A program made the translations under genes and the position numbers. Positions 6,776 to 15,584 of a stretch of 64,000 bases of DNA are shown in pieces. Positions within the stretch are counted from its first letter, which is position 1, and each line of letters opens with the position of its first letter. A model generated the notes under the pieces. The model did no database searches and was not told the DNA's origin. It was given only the letters and a program-made list of their open reading frames with translations. Source of the DNA: Halalkalicoccus tibetensis (GTDB taxonomy: Archaea; Halobacteriota; Halobacteria; Halobacteriales; Halalkalicoccaceae); the NCBI RefSeq assembly GCF_037996645.1, contig NZ_JBBMXV010000001.1:128168-192167 (forward strand). The letters are read 5' to 3'.

Positions 6776-8941
6776 ATGGACCCAACGAACCTGGTCGTCG
6801 AGTCGATGGAGAAGCGCGCCGTCGGCGAACGCCTGGCGATGATCGACGACGAAACGATGGCGGGGATGGGCCTCGAGCGCGGCGACTACGTCGCCCTGGA
6901 GGCCTCCGACGGAACGCGGGCAGTCGCGAAGGTCCGCCCCAGCTTCAACGATACCGAGGAGGGGGCGATCCGCCTCGATGAGGGGCTCTGTCGGGAACTC
7001 GGGGTCTCGGACGGCGACCGGGTCGGCGTCGAGGGGGCGACCGTCCGGCCGGCCGACCGAGTCACCGTCGCGCTGCCCGCGGATCTTCCGCCCGACCGCC
7101 AGCCGTACGTCCGAACCCAGGAGGCACTCGTCGACCGGGTCGTTACGAGCGGCCAGACGTCCGACGCCCCGCTCGCCGACGAGGAGGCGGCCAACGATCG
7201 GGTGCCGATGCGAATCGTCGCGACCGACCCCGCGGGATCGGTGATCGTCGAGGAGTGGACCCGGATCTCGATCTCCGACACCCCGGCGGGCGACCTCTCG
7301 ATGCGGGGCGAGGCCGGCGGGAGCGACGGCGTCACCTACGAGGACGTCGGCGGGCTCGCGAGCGAGGTGACCCAGGTCCGCGAGATGGTCGAGCTCCCGC
7401 TCTCACATCCCGAGCTGTTCGACTCGCTGGGGATCGACCCGCCGCGGGGCGTCCTCCTGTACGGGCCCTCGGGGACGGGAAAGACCCACCTCGCCCGGGC
7501 GATCGCGAACGAGACCGACGGCTACGTCCGAACCGTTTCGGCCGCCGAAGCGCTCTCGAAGGGCGCCGGCGAGACCGAGGGCCACCTCGAGGAGGTCTTC
7601 GAGGAGGCCGCCGAGAACGCGCCGGCCGCCGTCTTCATCGACGAGCTCGACGCGCTCGTCGCGGGCCCCGAGGGCCGCGAGACCGACCGGCGCGTGGTCT
7701 CACGCCTGCTCTCGCTGCTCGACGGGCTCGCCGACCGGGTGACGGTCGTCGCCACGACCAACGACGTCGAGGCGATCGATCCCGCGCTGCGCCGCCCGGG
7801 CCGGTTCGACCGCGAGATCGAGATCGGCGTCCCCGACCGGGCGGGCCGCGAGGAGATCTTCGCCATCCACACCCGCGGGGTGGCGCTGGCCGACGACGTC
7901 GACCTCGCCGAGTACGCCGAGACCACCCACGGGTTCGTCGGGAGCGACATCGAGAACCTCATCCGCGAGGGCGCGATGGCCGCCTTGCGGCGGGTTCGCC
8001 CCGAGATGGACCTCGACGGCGGGGAGCTCGATCCCTCGATCCTCGGCGGGTTACGCATCACCGACGCCGATATCCGACGGGCGCTGCGGGCGGTCGAGCC
8101 CTCGGCGCTCCGGGAGGTGTTCGTCGAGCTGCCCGACACCAGCTGGGACGACGTCGGCGGGCTGGAAGGGACGAAGGACCGCCTCCAGGAGACCGTCCAG
8201 TGGCCGCTGTCGTACCCCGAGGCCTTCGAGCGCGTGGGCCTCCAGCCCGCGACGGGCGTTCTGCTCTACGGCCCGCCGGGAACTGGAAAGACCCTGCTGG
8301 CGAAGGCCGTCGCCAACGAGGCCGACTCGAACTTCATCTCGATCAAGGGTCCCGAGCTGCTCGATAAGTACGTCGGCGAGAGCGAGCGCGGCGTCAGGGA
8401 GATCTTCGCGAAGGCCCGCGAGAACGCTCCTACGGTGGTCTTTTTCGACGAGCTCGACGCGCTGGCCGCCGAACGGGGCAACGGGACCGGCGGGTCGAAC
8501 GCCGGCGAGCGGGTCGTCTCCCAGCTGCTGACGGAGCTCGACGGGCTCGAGGAGCTCGAGAACGTCGTCGTGATCGCGACCACCAACCGCCCGGAGCTGA
8601 TCGACGACGCGCTGCTGCGCTCGGGACGGCTCGACCGCCACGTCCACGTCTCGGCGCCCGACGAGGGGGCCAGGCGGGAGATCTTCGCCGTCCACACCCG
8701 CGAGAAACCCCTCGCGGACGACGTCGATCTCGACTGGCTCGCGAGCGAGACCGACGGCTACGTCGGCGCGGACGTCGAGGCGGTCTGTCGGGAGGCCGCG
8801 ACCGCCGCGGTCCGAGGCTACGTCGACGAGGGCGGCGACGTCGAGGGGATCGTCCTGACCCGCGCGGGCTTCGAACGCGCGCTCGAAGCGGTCGATTCGA
8901 GCGCAACCGACGACTCCGACCGGTTCGCCGACCTCGGGTGA
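6776..8941 (+). CDS. CDC48/VAT-type AAA+ ATPase
   Basis: A 721-residue double-AAA unfoldase of the CDC48 family, which remodels or extracts proteins for the proteasome. An N-terminal double-psi-barrel-like domain (residues 1-180) precedes D1 with Walker A GPSGTGKTH, where Ser replaces the usual Pro, and Walker B FIDELD. D2 has Walker A GPPGTGKTL, Walker B FFDELD and arginine-finger context SGRLDRH. The ATG at 6776 is preferred; an in-frame GTG at 6752 would add eight residues. A TATA-like cttatcc lies at 6733. D1 deviates from the canonical sequence, so this may be one of several CDC48 paralogues. Confidence 0.9.
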   Translation: MDPTNLVVESMEKRAVGERLAMIDDETMAGMGLERGDYVALEASDGTRAVAKVRPSFNDTEEGAIRLDEGLCRELGVSDGDRVGVEGATVRPADRVTVALPADLPPDRQPYVRTQEALVDRVVTSGQTSDAPLADEEAANDRVPMRIVATDPAGSVIVEEWTRISISDTPAGDLSMRGEAGGSDGVTYEDVGGLASEVTQVREMVELPLSHPELFDSLGIDPPRGVLLYGPSGTGKTHLARAIANETDGYVRTVSAAEALSKGAGETEGHLEEVFEEAAENAPAAVFIDELDALVAGPEGRETDRRVVSRLLSLLDGLADRVTVVATTNDVEAIDPALRRPGRFDREIEIGVPDRAGREEIFAIHTRGVALADDVDLAEYAETTHGFVGSDIENLIREGAMAALRRVRPEMDLDGGELDPSILGGLRITDADIRRALRAVEPSALREVFVELPDTSWDDVGGLEGTKDRLQETVQWPLSYPEAFERVGLQPATGVLLYGPPGTGKTLLAKAVANEADSNFISIKGPELLDKYVGESERGVREIFAKARENAPTVVFFDELDALAAERGNGTGGSNAGERVVSQLLTELDGLEELENVVVIATTNRPELIDDALLRSGRLDRHVHVSAPDEGARREIFAVHTREKPLADDVDLDWLASETDGYVGADVEAVCREAATAAVRGYVDEGGDVEGIVLTRAGFERALEAVDSSATDDSDRFADLG

Positions 8942-8985
8942 GGACCCGAGCAACCGTTTAGTGTCTCGCGACGTCAGTGTGCACA

Positions 8986-10626
8986 ATGAGAACGTCCACC
9001 GGTCCCTTGCTCTCGATCGACGTCGGCGAGCGACGCTGGCGGACGGAGTCGATCGACGGCACCCTCGGGGAGTTCGTCGGCGGGCGGGGGCTGGGAACGA
9101 AGCTCGCCTTCGACCGGATCCCGTTCGACGCCGATCCGGTGGGGGCCGAGAACCGCCTCTATTTCGCCGCCGGGCCGCTCCAGACCGCCCGCACGAGCTT
9201 CACGGGCCGGACGAGCTGTACCGGCCTCTCGCCGCTGACCGATGGCCTGCTCTCCTCGAACGCCGGGGGCTTCCTCTCGCGGAACCTCGTCGCGACCGGG
9301 TACAGCGCCGTCGAACTCGTGGGGGTGAGCGACGAGCCCGTGATCGTCCACGTCTCGGACGCCGATGTCGGGTTCGAGCCCGTTCCCGAGCTCGCGGGCG
9401 CGACCGTTCCCGACGTGAGCGAGCACGTCGCCGACCGGGGCCTCGATAGCTCGCACGTCGCCTGTATCGGGCCCGCCGGCGAGAACCTCGTACGGTTCGC
9501 CTCGATCATGACCAGCGAGTCCCGAACCTTCGGCCGCGGCGGGCTGGGGGCGGTGCTGGGTGCGAAGAACGTCAAGGCGATCACGTTCGACGGCGACTCG
9601 GCGCCCGAAACCGAGTTCCCCGACGTCGCAGGCGAGATCCACCGCGGGGCCGCCGAGAGCGACCACGTGATGAAGCGCCAGGGTACCGCGAGCCTGACGG
9701 AGTTCGCGAGCGGCGTCGGGGCGCTGCCCACGCGCTACTACTCGGAGCTGGAGTTCGAGGGGGCGGAGGGGATCTCCGGCGACCGCGTCGAGGAGAAGAA
9801 GTCCGGGAAGGGCACCTGCTCGGCGTGTGCCTTTGCTTGCAAGCTCCCGACGCGCGATGGGGAGAGCGGGCTGGAGACCGAGGGCCCCGAGTTCGAGACG
9901 GTGATGGCCTTCGGCTCGAACTGCGGGGTCGACGACGTGGTCGACGTGATGCGCTCGAACGACCTGTGTGACGAGCTCGGCATGGACACCATCTCCTGTG
10001 GGGCGACGATCGCCGCGTATCTCGCGAGCGAGGACGCCTTCGGCGATGGCGAGCTGGTCCACGAGCTGGTCGAACGCATCGCCCATCGGGATGGCGTCGG
10101 CGACCGCCTCGCGGAGGGGATCGACCGGATCCACGCCGATCTCGGGGTCGAGAACTGGAGCTCGAAGGGGATGGCCTTCGCCGCCCACGACGGCCGCGCG
10201 CTCCACGGCCAGGGGCTCGCCTTCGCCACGTCGAACCGCGGCGCGGACCACCTCTACGGCAGCCTCTACAACTACGAGTACCCGCTGGTCGAGCGAAGCG
10301 AGGCGCTCGACCCCGAGGGGCTGGAGGGAAAGCCCGCGAAGCTGGTCGAATCGGAGGACCACAACGCGCTCCTCGACAGCGCCATCTGCTGTAAGTTCTC
10401 GCGAACGGTCATGGGACCCGAACGCCTCGCGACCCTTCTCGACGCCGACTACGACGAACTGCTCGGCGTGGGCGCGCGCGTCGTCGAGCTCGAACGGCGG
10501 TTCAACAACGAGCGGGGGTTCGATCGGGCCGACGACGGCCTCCCGTACGACCTGCCGGGGTTCGAGGAGGCGCTCGGCGAGTACTACCGGATCCGGGGCT
10601 GGAACCCCGACGGCACCGTTCCGTAG
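8986..10626 (+). CDS. Aldehyde ferredoxin oxidoreductase family protein
   Basis: A 546-residue member of the tungsto/molybdopterin AOR family, which oxidises aldehydes to acids with ferredoxin as electron acceptor. The N-terminal domain has GGRGLGTKLAFDR and the cofactor-binding GPLQTARTSFTGR region, with SRTFGRGGLGAVLGAKNVKAI further on. The 4Fe-4S ligands are the CSACAFAC motif (C-x2-C-x3-C) plus a late cysteine in ICCKFSR. The start at 8986 lies about 30 nt after the TATA-like gtttagtg. The ferredoxin at 1144 is a plausible electron partner by function only. The physiological substrate is unknown. Confidence 0.9.
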   Translation: MRTSTGPLLSIDVGERRWRTESIDGTLGEFVGGRGLGTKLAFDRIPFDADPVGAENRLYFAAGPLQTARTSFTGRTSCTGLSPLTDGLLSSNAGGFLSRNLVATGYSAVELVGVSDEPVIVHVSDADVGFEPVPELAGATVPDVSEHVADRGLDSSHVACIGPAGENLVRFASIMTSESRTFGRGGLGAVLGAKNVKAITFDGDSAPETEFPDVAGEIHRGAAESDHVMKRQGTASLTEFASGVGALPTRYYSELEFEGAEGISGDRVEEKKSGKGTCSACAFACKLPTRDGESGLETEGPEFETVMAFGSNCGVDDVVDVMRSNDLCDELGMDTISCGATIAAYLASEDAFGDGELVHELVERIAHRDGVGDRLAEGIDRIHADLGVENWSSKGMAFAAHDGRALHGQGLAFATSNRGADHLYGSLYNYEYPLVERSEALDPEGLEGKPAKLVESEDHNALLDSAICCKFSRTVMGPERLATLLDADYDELLGVGARVVELERRFNNERGFDRADDGLPYDLPGFEEALGEYYRIRGWNPDGTVP

Positions 10627-11010
10627 TCACCGCGGGGCGCCCGGTTCGGCTTCCCCCCGCTCGCCCCACCCCGGCCGTCCCCGCGGGGGCGCGAGGACCC
10701 CGACGCCGACGGCGGGCTCGTCGCCGCGGTTCTCCGCGCCGTGGTGCTCGTCGCTCTCGAACCGATAGGCATCGCCCGGCTCCAACAGTACTTCCTCGCC
10801 CTCGACGATCGCGACGAGCTCGCCGCTGATCATGTAGCCGATCTGTTCGTTGTGGTGGCGGTGGGCCGGCAGGGTCGCGCCGGGCTCGACGCGCCAGTAC
10901 TTCATGCCCGCTCGCTCGCCCGTCGCGAGGTCGCCGAGGTACACGCCCTCCGCGACCTCCTCCATGCCCGTCCCGTTCGTGTTGATCCGTTCCATGTGTC
11001 CCGTTCCCAT
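10627..11010 (-). CDS. Cupin domain protein
   Basis: A 127-residue single cupin barrel. Cupin motif 1 is visible as LPAHRHHNEQIGYMISGELVAIVEG, with two or three metal-binding histidines and a glutamine/glutamate position, and motif 2 as LEPGDAYRFESDEHHGAEN. Such proteins bind a metal and act as small isomerases, dioxygenases or ligand sensors. The specificity cannot be read. It is convergent with the AOR gene, with stops directly adjacent and no gap, and divergent from the NMT1-like operon starting at 11085. Confidence 0.85.
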   Translation of the reverse strand: MGTGHMERINTNGTGMEEVAEGVYLGDLATGERAGMKYWRVEPGATLPAHRHHNEQIGYMISGELVAIVEGEEVLLEPGDAYRFESDEHHGAENRGDEPAVGVGVLAPPRGRPGWGERGEAEPGAPR

Positions 11011-11084
11011 GAGTGGTGGGGCAAATACCTAATAAACATTCTGGAGGAATTTTTAAGTGCGATTCCCCCCATGCCCCTAGAGAC

Positions 11085-11978
11085 ATGGCAACTGATGACA
11101 GGATCAGGCTGTTCCATCTCCCGTTCTCGTTCATGCTGCCCCAGCGGGTGGCCCACGAGCGGGGCTACTTCGGGGAGGCAGGATTGGAGGTCGAGCTGAT
11201 CGAACGCGATCGGGAGTCGGTGGAGGTGAAGTACATCCCGAGCGAGAGCTCGCTCACCGAGGACCACGGCGTCGACCTCTACCCGATCTGCAAGTGGGAG
11301 TCGATCAAGCGCACCTGGGAGATGGACGACGGGCGGATCGTCGCGAAGGGCACCTTCGCGGACCTCCCCTACACCGTTTTCGTCCGGCCTGATTCGAGCA
11401 TCGAGGAGCCGGCGGATCTGGCGGGCGTCCCGGTCGCGGTCAACCGACGGACCGGCCAGGAGTACACCGCGATGCGGGCCTTAGAGGAGCACATGAGCCC
11501 CGAGGAGGTGAGTCTGGAGGGGTTCGGGATGCCGACCGAGCGCCTGCGCGCGCTGCGCGAGGGCGAGGTCGAGGCCGCGATCCTGCTCGACCCCCAGAGC
11601 ACGCTCGCCGAGCACATGGGCTTTCGCGACGTCCTCTCCTTCGACAACCACATGGGGATCGTCGGCGGCGACGGGGTCGACGAGACGGTCCTCGACGCGT
11701 TCATGGCCGCCTACGACCGGGCGGCGATGGAGATCAACGCGAACCCCGAGGCGTTCAGGGAGGAGTACCTCGACATGCTCGAGAAGGACTCACGGGTCGC
11801 GCCGGACCTCTTTGAGGAGATCGACATGGAGGCGGTCCGGGCGGACCTCTCGGTCCCCCGCTACGAGGTGCCCGAGCGCGCTGACAGGGGGGAGCTCGAC
11901 GGCCATCTGGAGTGGATGAAGGAACGGAAACTGGTCGACGAGGGTGCCGACATCGACCGAATCGTCGCCTCACACTGA
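11085..11978 (+). CDS. NMT1/THI5-like periplasmic-binding-fold protein 1, no signal peptide
   Basis: A 297-residue protein with the type II periplasmic-binding fold of the NMT1/THI5/SsuA group. The N-terminal lobe has FMLPQRVAHERGYFGEAGLEV, and the second lobe has the hinge DLAGVPVAVNRRTGQEYTAMRAL and AAILLDPQS. The protein starts directly with the fold (MATDDRIRLFHLP), without a lipobox, Sec or Tat signal, so it probably works in the cytoplasm. A TATA-like ttttaag lies about 31 nt upstream of the ATG at 11085. It is first of three related genes, and the next start is one base after this stop. A ligand-binding or THI5-like enzymatic role is possible, but the ligand is unknown. Confidence 0.75.
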   Translation: MATDDRIRLFHLPFSFMLPQRVAHERGYFGEAGLEVELIERDRESVEVKYIPSESSLTEDHGVDLYPICKWESIKRTWEMDDGRIVAKGTFADLPYTVFVRPDSSIEEPADLAGVPVAVNRRTGQEYTAMRALEEHMSPEEVSLEGFGMPTERLRALREGEVEAAILLDPQSTLAEHMGFRDVLSFDNHMGIVGGDGVDETVLDAFMAAYDRAAMEINANPEAFREEYLDMLEKDSRVAPDLFEEIDMEAVRADLSVPRYEVPERADRGELDGHLEWMKERKLVDEGADIDRIVASH

Positions 11979-11979
11979 G

Positions 11980-12969
11980 ATGGACGTCGAGACCCAACAG
12001 GAGGCGCTTGACGCCCTCCACGACGATCCGGGCGACCTGCCGGTGCTACGGGCGCGCTTCGAGCACAACGGCAGCCCGCGATATATGCTCTATACGATCA
12101 AGAAGTTCGGCTTCGACCACGACCACGGCTTCCACCTCGACGTCCAGCTCGTCTCCGACGAGCTCGAGGGCGGCGTCGAGACCGTCGAGGCAAAACTCCA
12201 AGAAGGAGACGCCGACCTGATCGACATCGACTACATTTCGACTGCGCGCGAGCGCGCAGAGGGCGCGCCCATCGTCGCCTTCCACCCCTACGGCCGCACC
12301 GTCGGCGGGCTCGTCGTCCCCGGGGAGTCGGATATCGAGGGGCTGGAGGACCTCCGGGAGAAGCGGCTGGGCGTCGTCCGCCGGCTCGACAAGAACTGGA
12401 TCCTCACCCGGGCGGCCTGCCGGGAGTTCCACGGCTTCGACCCCGACGAGGAGGCTACACCTATTGAAGCGGGCTCGAAGGTCGGGCTCACCGAGATGCT
12501 GCAGGACGGGGAGGTCGACGGGATCTTCCAGTTCTGGCCGATCGTTCCCGAGATCACCGAAACCGGGCCCTATCGCGAGGCGTTCCCCGTCTCGGAGCTC
12601 GTCCAGCGGCTCTCTGGCACCGACAACAAGCTTCCCATCTCGACGTTCCTCACGAGCGAGGAGTACTTCGAGGAGAACCCGCAGGCGATCCGCGGGTTCA
12701 AGCGGGCTTACGGCGAGGCGGTCGACCAGCTGACGGACGACGATAAGATCTGGGAGACCATCGGCGACGAGCTGATGTACGAGAACGACCCCGAGGTGAT
12801 CCGCGCGGTGCGCGACGGCTGGCGCGACATGGTCGTCGCCGACTGGGACGAGGAAACAGTGGAAGGAATGGACCAGCTGTTCGACCATCTCCTGGAGGTG
12901 GCGGGCGAGGAGGCCATCGGCGTCGATCACCTCCCCGAGGGCCTGTTCCGTCTGGAGGTTCCCGAATGA
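11980..12969 (+). CDS. NMT1/PhnD-like binding-fold protein 2, no signal peptide
   Basis: A 329-residue protein of the periplasmic-binding-protein fold, more divergent than its neighbours. Recognisable parts are VVPGESDIEGLEDLREKRLGVV (the hinge entry typical of NMT1/SsuA proteins), TEMLQDGEVDGIFQFWP and the C-terminal helices with NPQAIRGFKRAYGEAVDQL. No export signal is present. It begins one base after the preceding stop and its TGA overlaps the next ATG as ATGA, indicating translational coupling and stoichiometric production with the two flanking paralogues. Confidence 0.7.
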   Translation: MDVETQQEALDALHDDPGDLPVLRARFEHNGSPRYMLYTIKKFGFDHDHGFHLDVQLVSDELEGGVETVEAKLQEGDADLIDIDYISTARERAEGAPIVAFHPYGRTVGGLVVPGESDIEGLEDLREKRLGVVRRLDKNWILTRAACREFHGFDPDEEATPIEAGSKVGLTEMLQDGEVDGIFQFWPIVPEITETGPYREAFPVSELVQRLSGTDNKLPISTFLTSEEYFEENPQAIRGFKRAYGEAVDQLTDDDKIWETIGDELMYENDPEVIRAVRDGWRDMVVADWDEETVEGMDQLFDHLLEVAGEEAIGVDHLPEGLFRLEVPE

Positions 12970-13931
12970 GTTCGATCAGTTTTCAGCTCAACTGGGAGCC
13001 CAACGGCTTTCAGGCGCCGTACTTCCTCGCGCGCGAGCGAGGCTTCTACGAGGAGGAGGGGCTGGAGGTGGAGTTCGTCGAGGGCCACGGCTCGCCCTTC
13101 GCCGCCGAGGAGGCCGCCCGTGGCCGGGCCGACATCGCGCTCGCAGGCGCGAGCGCGGTGCTCTCGGTGGCCAGTCAGGGCTACGAGCCGCTCGCGGTCG
13201 CCGCGGTCACACAGAAGACGCCGGCGGCGGTCTACACGCTCCGGGACGTCTTCGGCGAGCCCTTGGAGGACCCGAAACAGCTCGCCGGCAGGACGGTCGC
13301 GCCCTCGGCGACGAAGACCAGGATCCTCGCGGCCCAGTTGTTGGAGGACGCCGGGATCCGCGAGGAGGTCGATCTGCTGGACGTCGACCCCCACACCCAC
13401 CACCGCGTCGAGCATCAGGTGCTCGACGGGTCGGTCGACGCCGCCGTCGGCGTCGTCACCAACGGGATCGAGCTCGAACGCGAGCACGATCGGACGGCCG
13501 ACGAGCTCCCGATCGGCGACTTCCTCCCGATCTACGGGATGACGCTCGTGACGAACCCGGAGTTCGCCGAGTCGAATCCCGCGGTAGTTGAAGGGTTCCT
13601 GCGGGCGACCGCCCGCGGCTGGGCCGCGGCGAGCGAGAATCCGGAGGCGGCGATCGACGCGCTGGTCGCGCGCAACGCGACCCTCGAGCGCGACCGGGAG
13701 ATCGAGCGGATCAAGTTCGAGACCGCCTCGGAAAAGCTCCAGTTCACCGAGCACGTCCGCGAGGCTGGTTGGGGCAACCACGACGCCGCACGTTGGGAGA
13801 AGCTCGGGCGGACCCTCGCCGAGACCGACCTCCTGGAGGGGCCGGTCGAGCAGGGGTCCGTCTGGACGAACGAGTACCTTGACCGCGAGGCCGCGGCGAT
13901 CGGCGAGTACGCGACCCGAATCGGTCGGTAA
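12966..13931 (+). CDS. NMT1/THI5-like binding-fold protein 3, no signal peptide
   Basis: A 321-residue protein that fits the NMT1/THI5 family best of the three. It has NWEPNGFQAPYFLARERGFY near the start, GRADIALAGASAVLSVASQG, and the downstream motif FLPIYGMTLVTNPEFAESNP with the C-terminal helix VVEGFLRATARGWAAA. It lacks a signal peptide. Residues about 5-250 align by eye along the whole length with the C-terminal part of the winged-helix fusion protein at 17083-18342. Its start overlaps the preceding stop (ATGA). Possible roles are a cytosolic ligand-binding protein or a pyrimidine-synthase-like enzyme; neither can be proven here. Confidence 0.78.
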   Translation: MSSISFQLNWEPNGFQAPYFLARERGFYEEEGLEVEFVEGHGSPFAAEEAARGRADIALAGASAVLSVASQGYEPLAVAAVTQKTPAAVYTLRDVFGEPLEDPKQLAGRTVAPSATKTRILAAQLLEDAGIREEVDLLDVDPHTHHRVEHQVLDGSVDAAVGVVTNGIELEREHDRTADELPIGDFLPIYGMTLVTNPEFAESNPAVVEGFLRATARGWAAASENPEAAIDALVARNATLERDREIERIKFETASEKLQFTEHVREAGWGNHDAARWEKLGRTLAETDLLEGPVEQGSVWTNEYLDREAAAIGEYATRIGR

Positions 13932-14022
13932 GACCTCCGCGGAACGATCGCGTGTACGTTCTTCCCGCGAACTCGCCTACCCGGCTCCGCACCTTCATGG
14001 CGGTCGACCGTATTCGGCGGGT

Positions 14023-15105
14023 ATGGTCGAGGAAGCCATCGAGACGTTCGTCGAGGCACAGGGGCTCTGGTTCGCGGTCGTCGTCCTCGCGGCCGGCGGG
14101 CTGATCCTGGTCGCGTTCGTCGAGAAGCTGATCAGCTATCTGACGCGGGCCGCGGTCGGGCTGGGGATCTCCGTGTTCTCGCTCGCGATCCTCTTCACCG
14201 GCTTCGAGTTCGACGACACGATCCTCGCGCTGGTGTTCGCCTCCGGCGGGCTGGAGGACGCCGCGCTCGGGACCGCGCTGGGAACCGCCCTCGCGGTCGT
14301 CGGGATCACGCTCGCGGTCGCGGCCGTCGTCCGGCCCTTTTCCGTCGAGATTCCAACGGATTACCTCGCGTTGATGGTCCTCTCGCCGCTGATCCTCCTC
14401 CCGCTCGTGCTCCTGGGAACCCTCTCGGTGATCCACGGGATCGCGCTGCTCGCCGTCTTCTTCGCCTTCCTCGCGTACATCGTTTACATGGAACACCACC
14501 GCGACGTCCCCGTGTTCCGTGACACCGACCTCGTCGAGCGCGTCGAGACCGACGGCGGCGTCGAGACCGACGGCGGCGTGGTCCACGAACGGCTCGAACC
14601 CATCCTCGAGGACCGGTTCGTCGGCGACCTCTCGTATTCGGGCTACGTCTGGATCGGGCTCGCGGTCGTCGCGCTGGCGGGGGTCGTCGTCGGTTCGGTG
14701 CTGATCGAGGTCGGCTCGGAGGTCGTCCTCGAGGACACCGGACTGGAGGAGACGACGTTCGGCGCGACGGTCCTCACGCTGCTTCTGACCTTCGAGAACG
14801 TCCTGCTCACCCTCGAACCGGTCCGCCGTGGGGTCCCCGAGATCGGGATCGGCCACGTCATCGGCAGCGTCGTCTTCTCCGTGACCGGCAACATCGGCTT
14901 CATCCTGCTGCTCGCGGACCTGAACATCGGGTCGAGCGTGCTCTACTTCCACTTCCCGGCGCTGCTCGTCGTGACCGCTCTGGGTGCGTCCTTCATCGCC
15001 AGCGGCCGGATCCGGCGCTGGCACGGCCTCCTGCTCGGCGGGCTCTACGTCGCCTACTGGATCGCCGCGGTGTTCGTCCTCGGCGGCGTGCCGATCGCCG
15101 GATAG
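14023..15105 (+). CDS. Sodium/calcium exchanger-like membrane protein
   Basis: A 360-residue polytopic membrane protein with about 10-11 hydrophobic segments in two halves separated by a hydrophilic stretch at residues 160-205 that contains a direct repeat (ETDGGVETDGG). The two halves resemble the alpha-repeats of the CaCA cation antiporter superfamily (GFEFDDTILALVFASGG in the first, TFENVLLTLEPVRRGVPEIGIGHVIGSVVFSVTGN in the second). The acidic positions sit as in the ion-binding motifs, although the classical GNxxE sequence is degenerate. Ion specificity is unknown. Confidence 0.65.
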   Translation: MVEEAIETFVEAQGLWFAVVVLAAGGLILVAFVEKLISYLTRAAVGLGISVFSLAILFTGFEFDDTILALVFASGGLEDAALGTALGTALAVVGITLAVAAVVRPFSVEIPTDYLALMVLSPLILLPLVLLGTLSVIHGIALLAVFFAFLAYIVYMEHHRDVPVFRDTDLVERVETDGGVETDGGVVHERLEPILEDRFVGDLSYSGYVWIGLAVVALAGVVVGSVLIEVGSEVVLEDTGLEETTFGATVLTLLLTFENVLLTLEPVRRGVPEIGIGHVIGSVVFSVTGNIGFILLLADLNIGSSVLYFHFPALLVVTALGASFIASGRIRRWHGLLLGGLYVAYWIAAVFVLGGVPIAG

Positions 15106-15142
15106 CCCGTAGGTATTTGTCGTCGGCGGTGGCTCCTACGAT

Positions 15143-15571
15143 ATGGACGCCGTCGATCACATCAACGTCGACGTGAACGATCTCGAGAGCTGCTACGAGT
15201 TCTACCGCGAGACGCTCGGACTGGAGCTGGTCCGCCCGCCCGAGGACTTCCAGGGCGCTCACGCCATGTTCCGGGCCGGAGGGACGGTGGTAACCCTCGC
15301 CGAGACCGGCCGGGCGGAGGGCTGGGATGCGGAGGAGCTCTCCCATCCGCTCGATAAGGCCCACATCGCGTTCGACGCCCCCCGCGGGAAGTACGACGCG
15401 CTCTCGGCGGAACTGGACGGGCAGTTCCCCAAGCAGGGCCCCTACGACTGGGGAGAGTTCGAGGGCTTCTACTTCCTCGATCCGGACGGCACCCTGCTCG
15501 AGGTCATCACCTACGACCCGCCCAATGGGGAGCGAGAACGGCCGCTTCTGACCCACGACGACGTGGAATGA
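15143..15571 (+). CDS. VOC/glyoxalase-fold protein
   Basis: A 142-residue vicinal-oxygen-chelate protein with the two beta-alpha-beta-beta-beta units of the family. It starts VDHINVDVNDLESCYEFYRETLGLELV and ends with FYFLDPDGTLLEVITYDP, where the metal-ligand glutamate is expected (LLEV). A histidine in the first strand (DHI) and one in KAHIAF complete a plausible metal site. The TATA-like gtatttgt about 28 nt upstream supports the start. The substrate is unknown; it could be a lyase, dioxygenase or resistance protein. Confidence 0.85.
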   Translation: MDAVDHINVDVNDLESCYEFYRETLGLELVRPPEDFQGAHAMFRAGGTVVTLAETGRAEGWDAEELSHPLDKAHIAFDAPRGKYDALSAELDGQFPKQGPYDWGEFEGFYFLDPDGTLLEVITYDPPNGERERPLLTHDDVE

Positions 15572-15584
15572 GATTCGATTAGCG

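Noticed and set aside
11980-12969. Assignment of the second NMT1-like gene as thiamine biosynthesis THI5
   Set aside because: The active-site features of THI5 could not be identified in the sequence, and similarity is limited to the general fold pattern.
11085-13931. A classical ABC import operon
   Set aside because: None of the three proteins has a lipobox, Sec or Tat signal and no permease or ATPase gene is adjacent; the ATPase at the window start is 10 kb away.
14521-14590. Direct repeat in the CaCA-like gene as a possible recombination site
   Set aside because: ETDGGVETDGG is a short in-frame codon repeat inside a hydrophilic loop, best explained by slippage in a linker.
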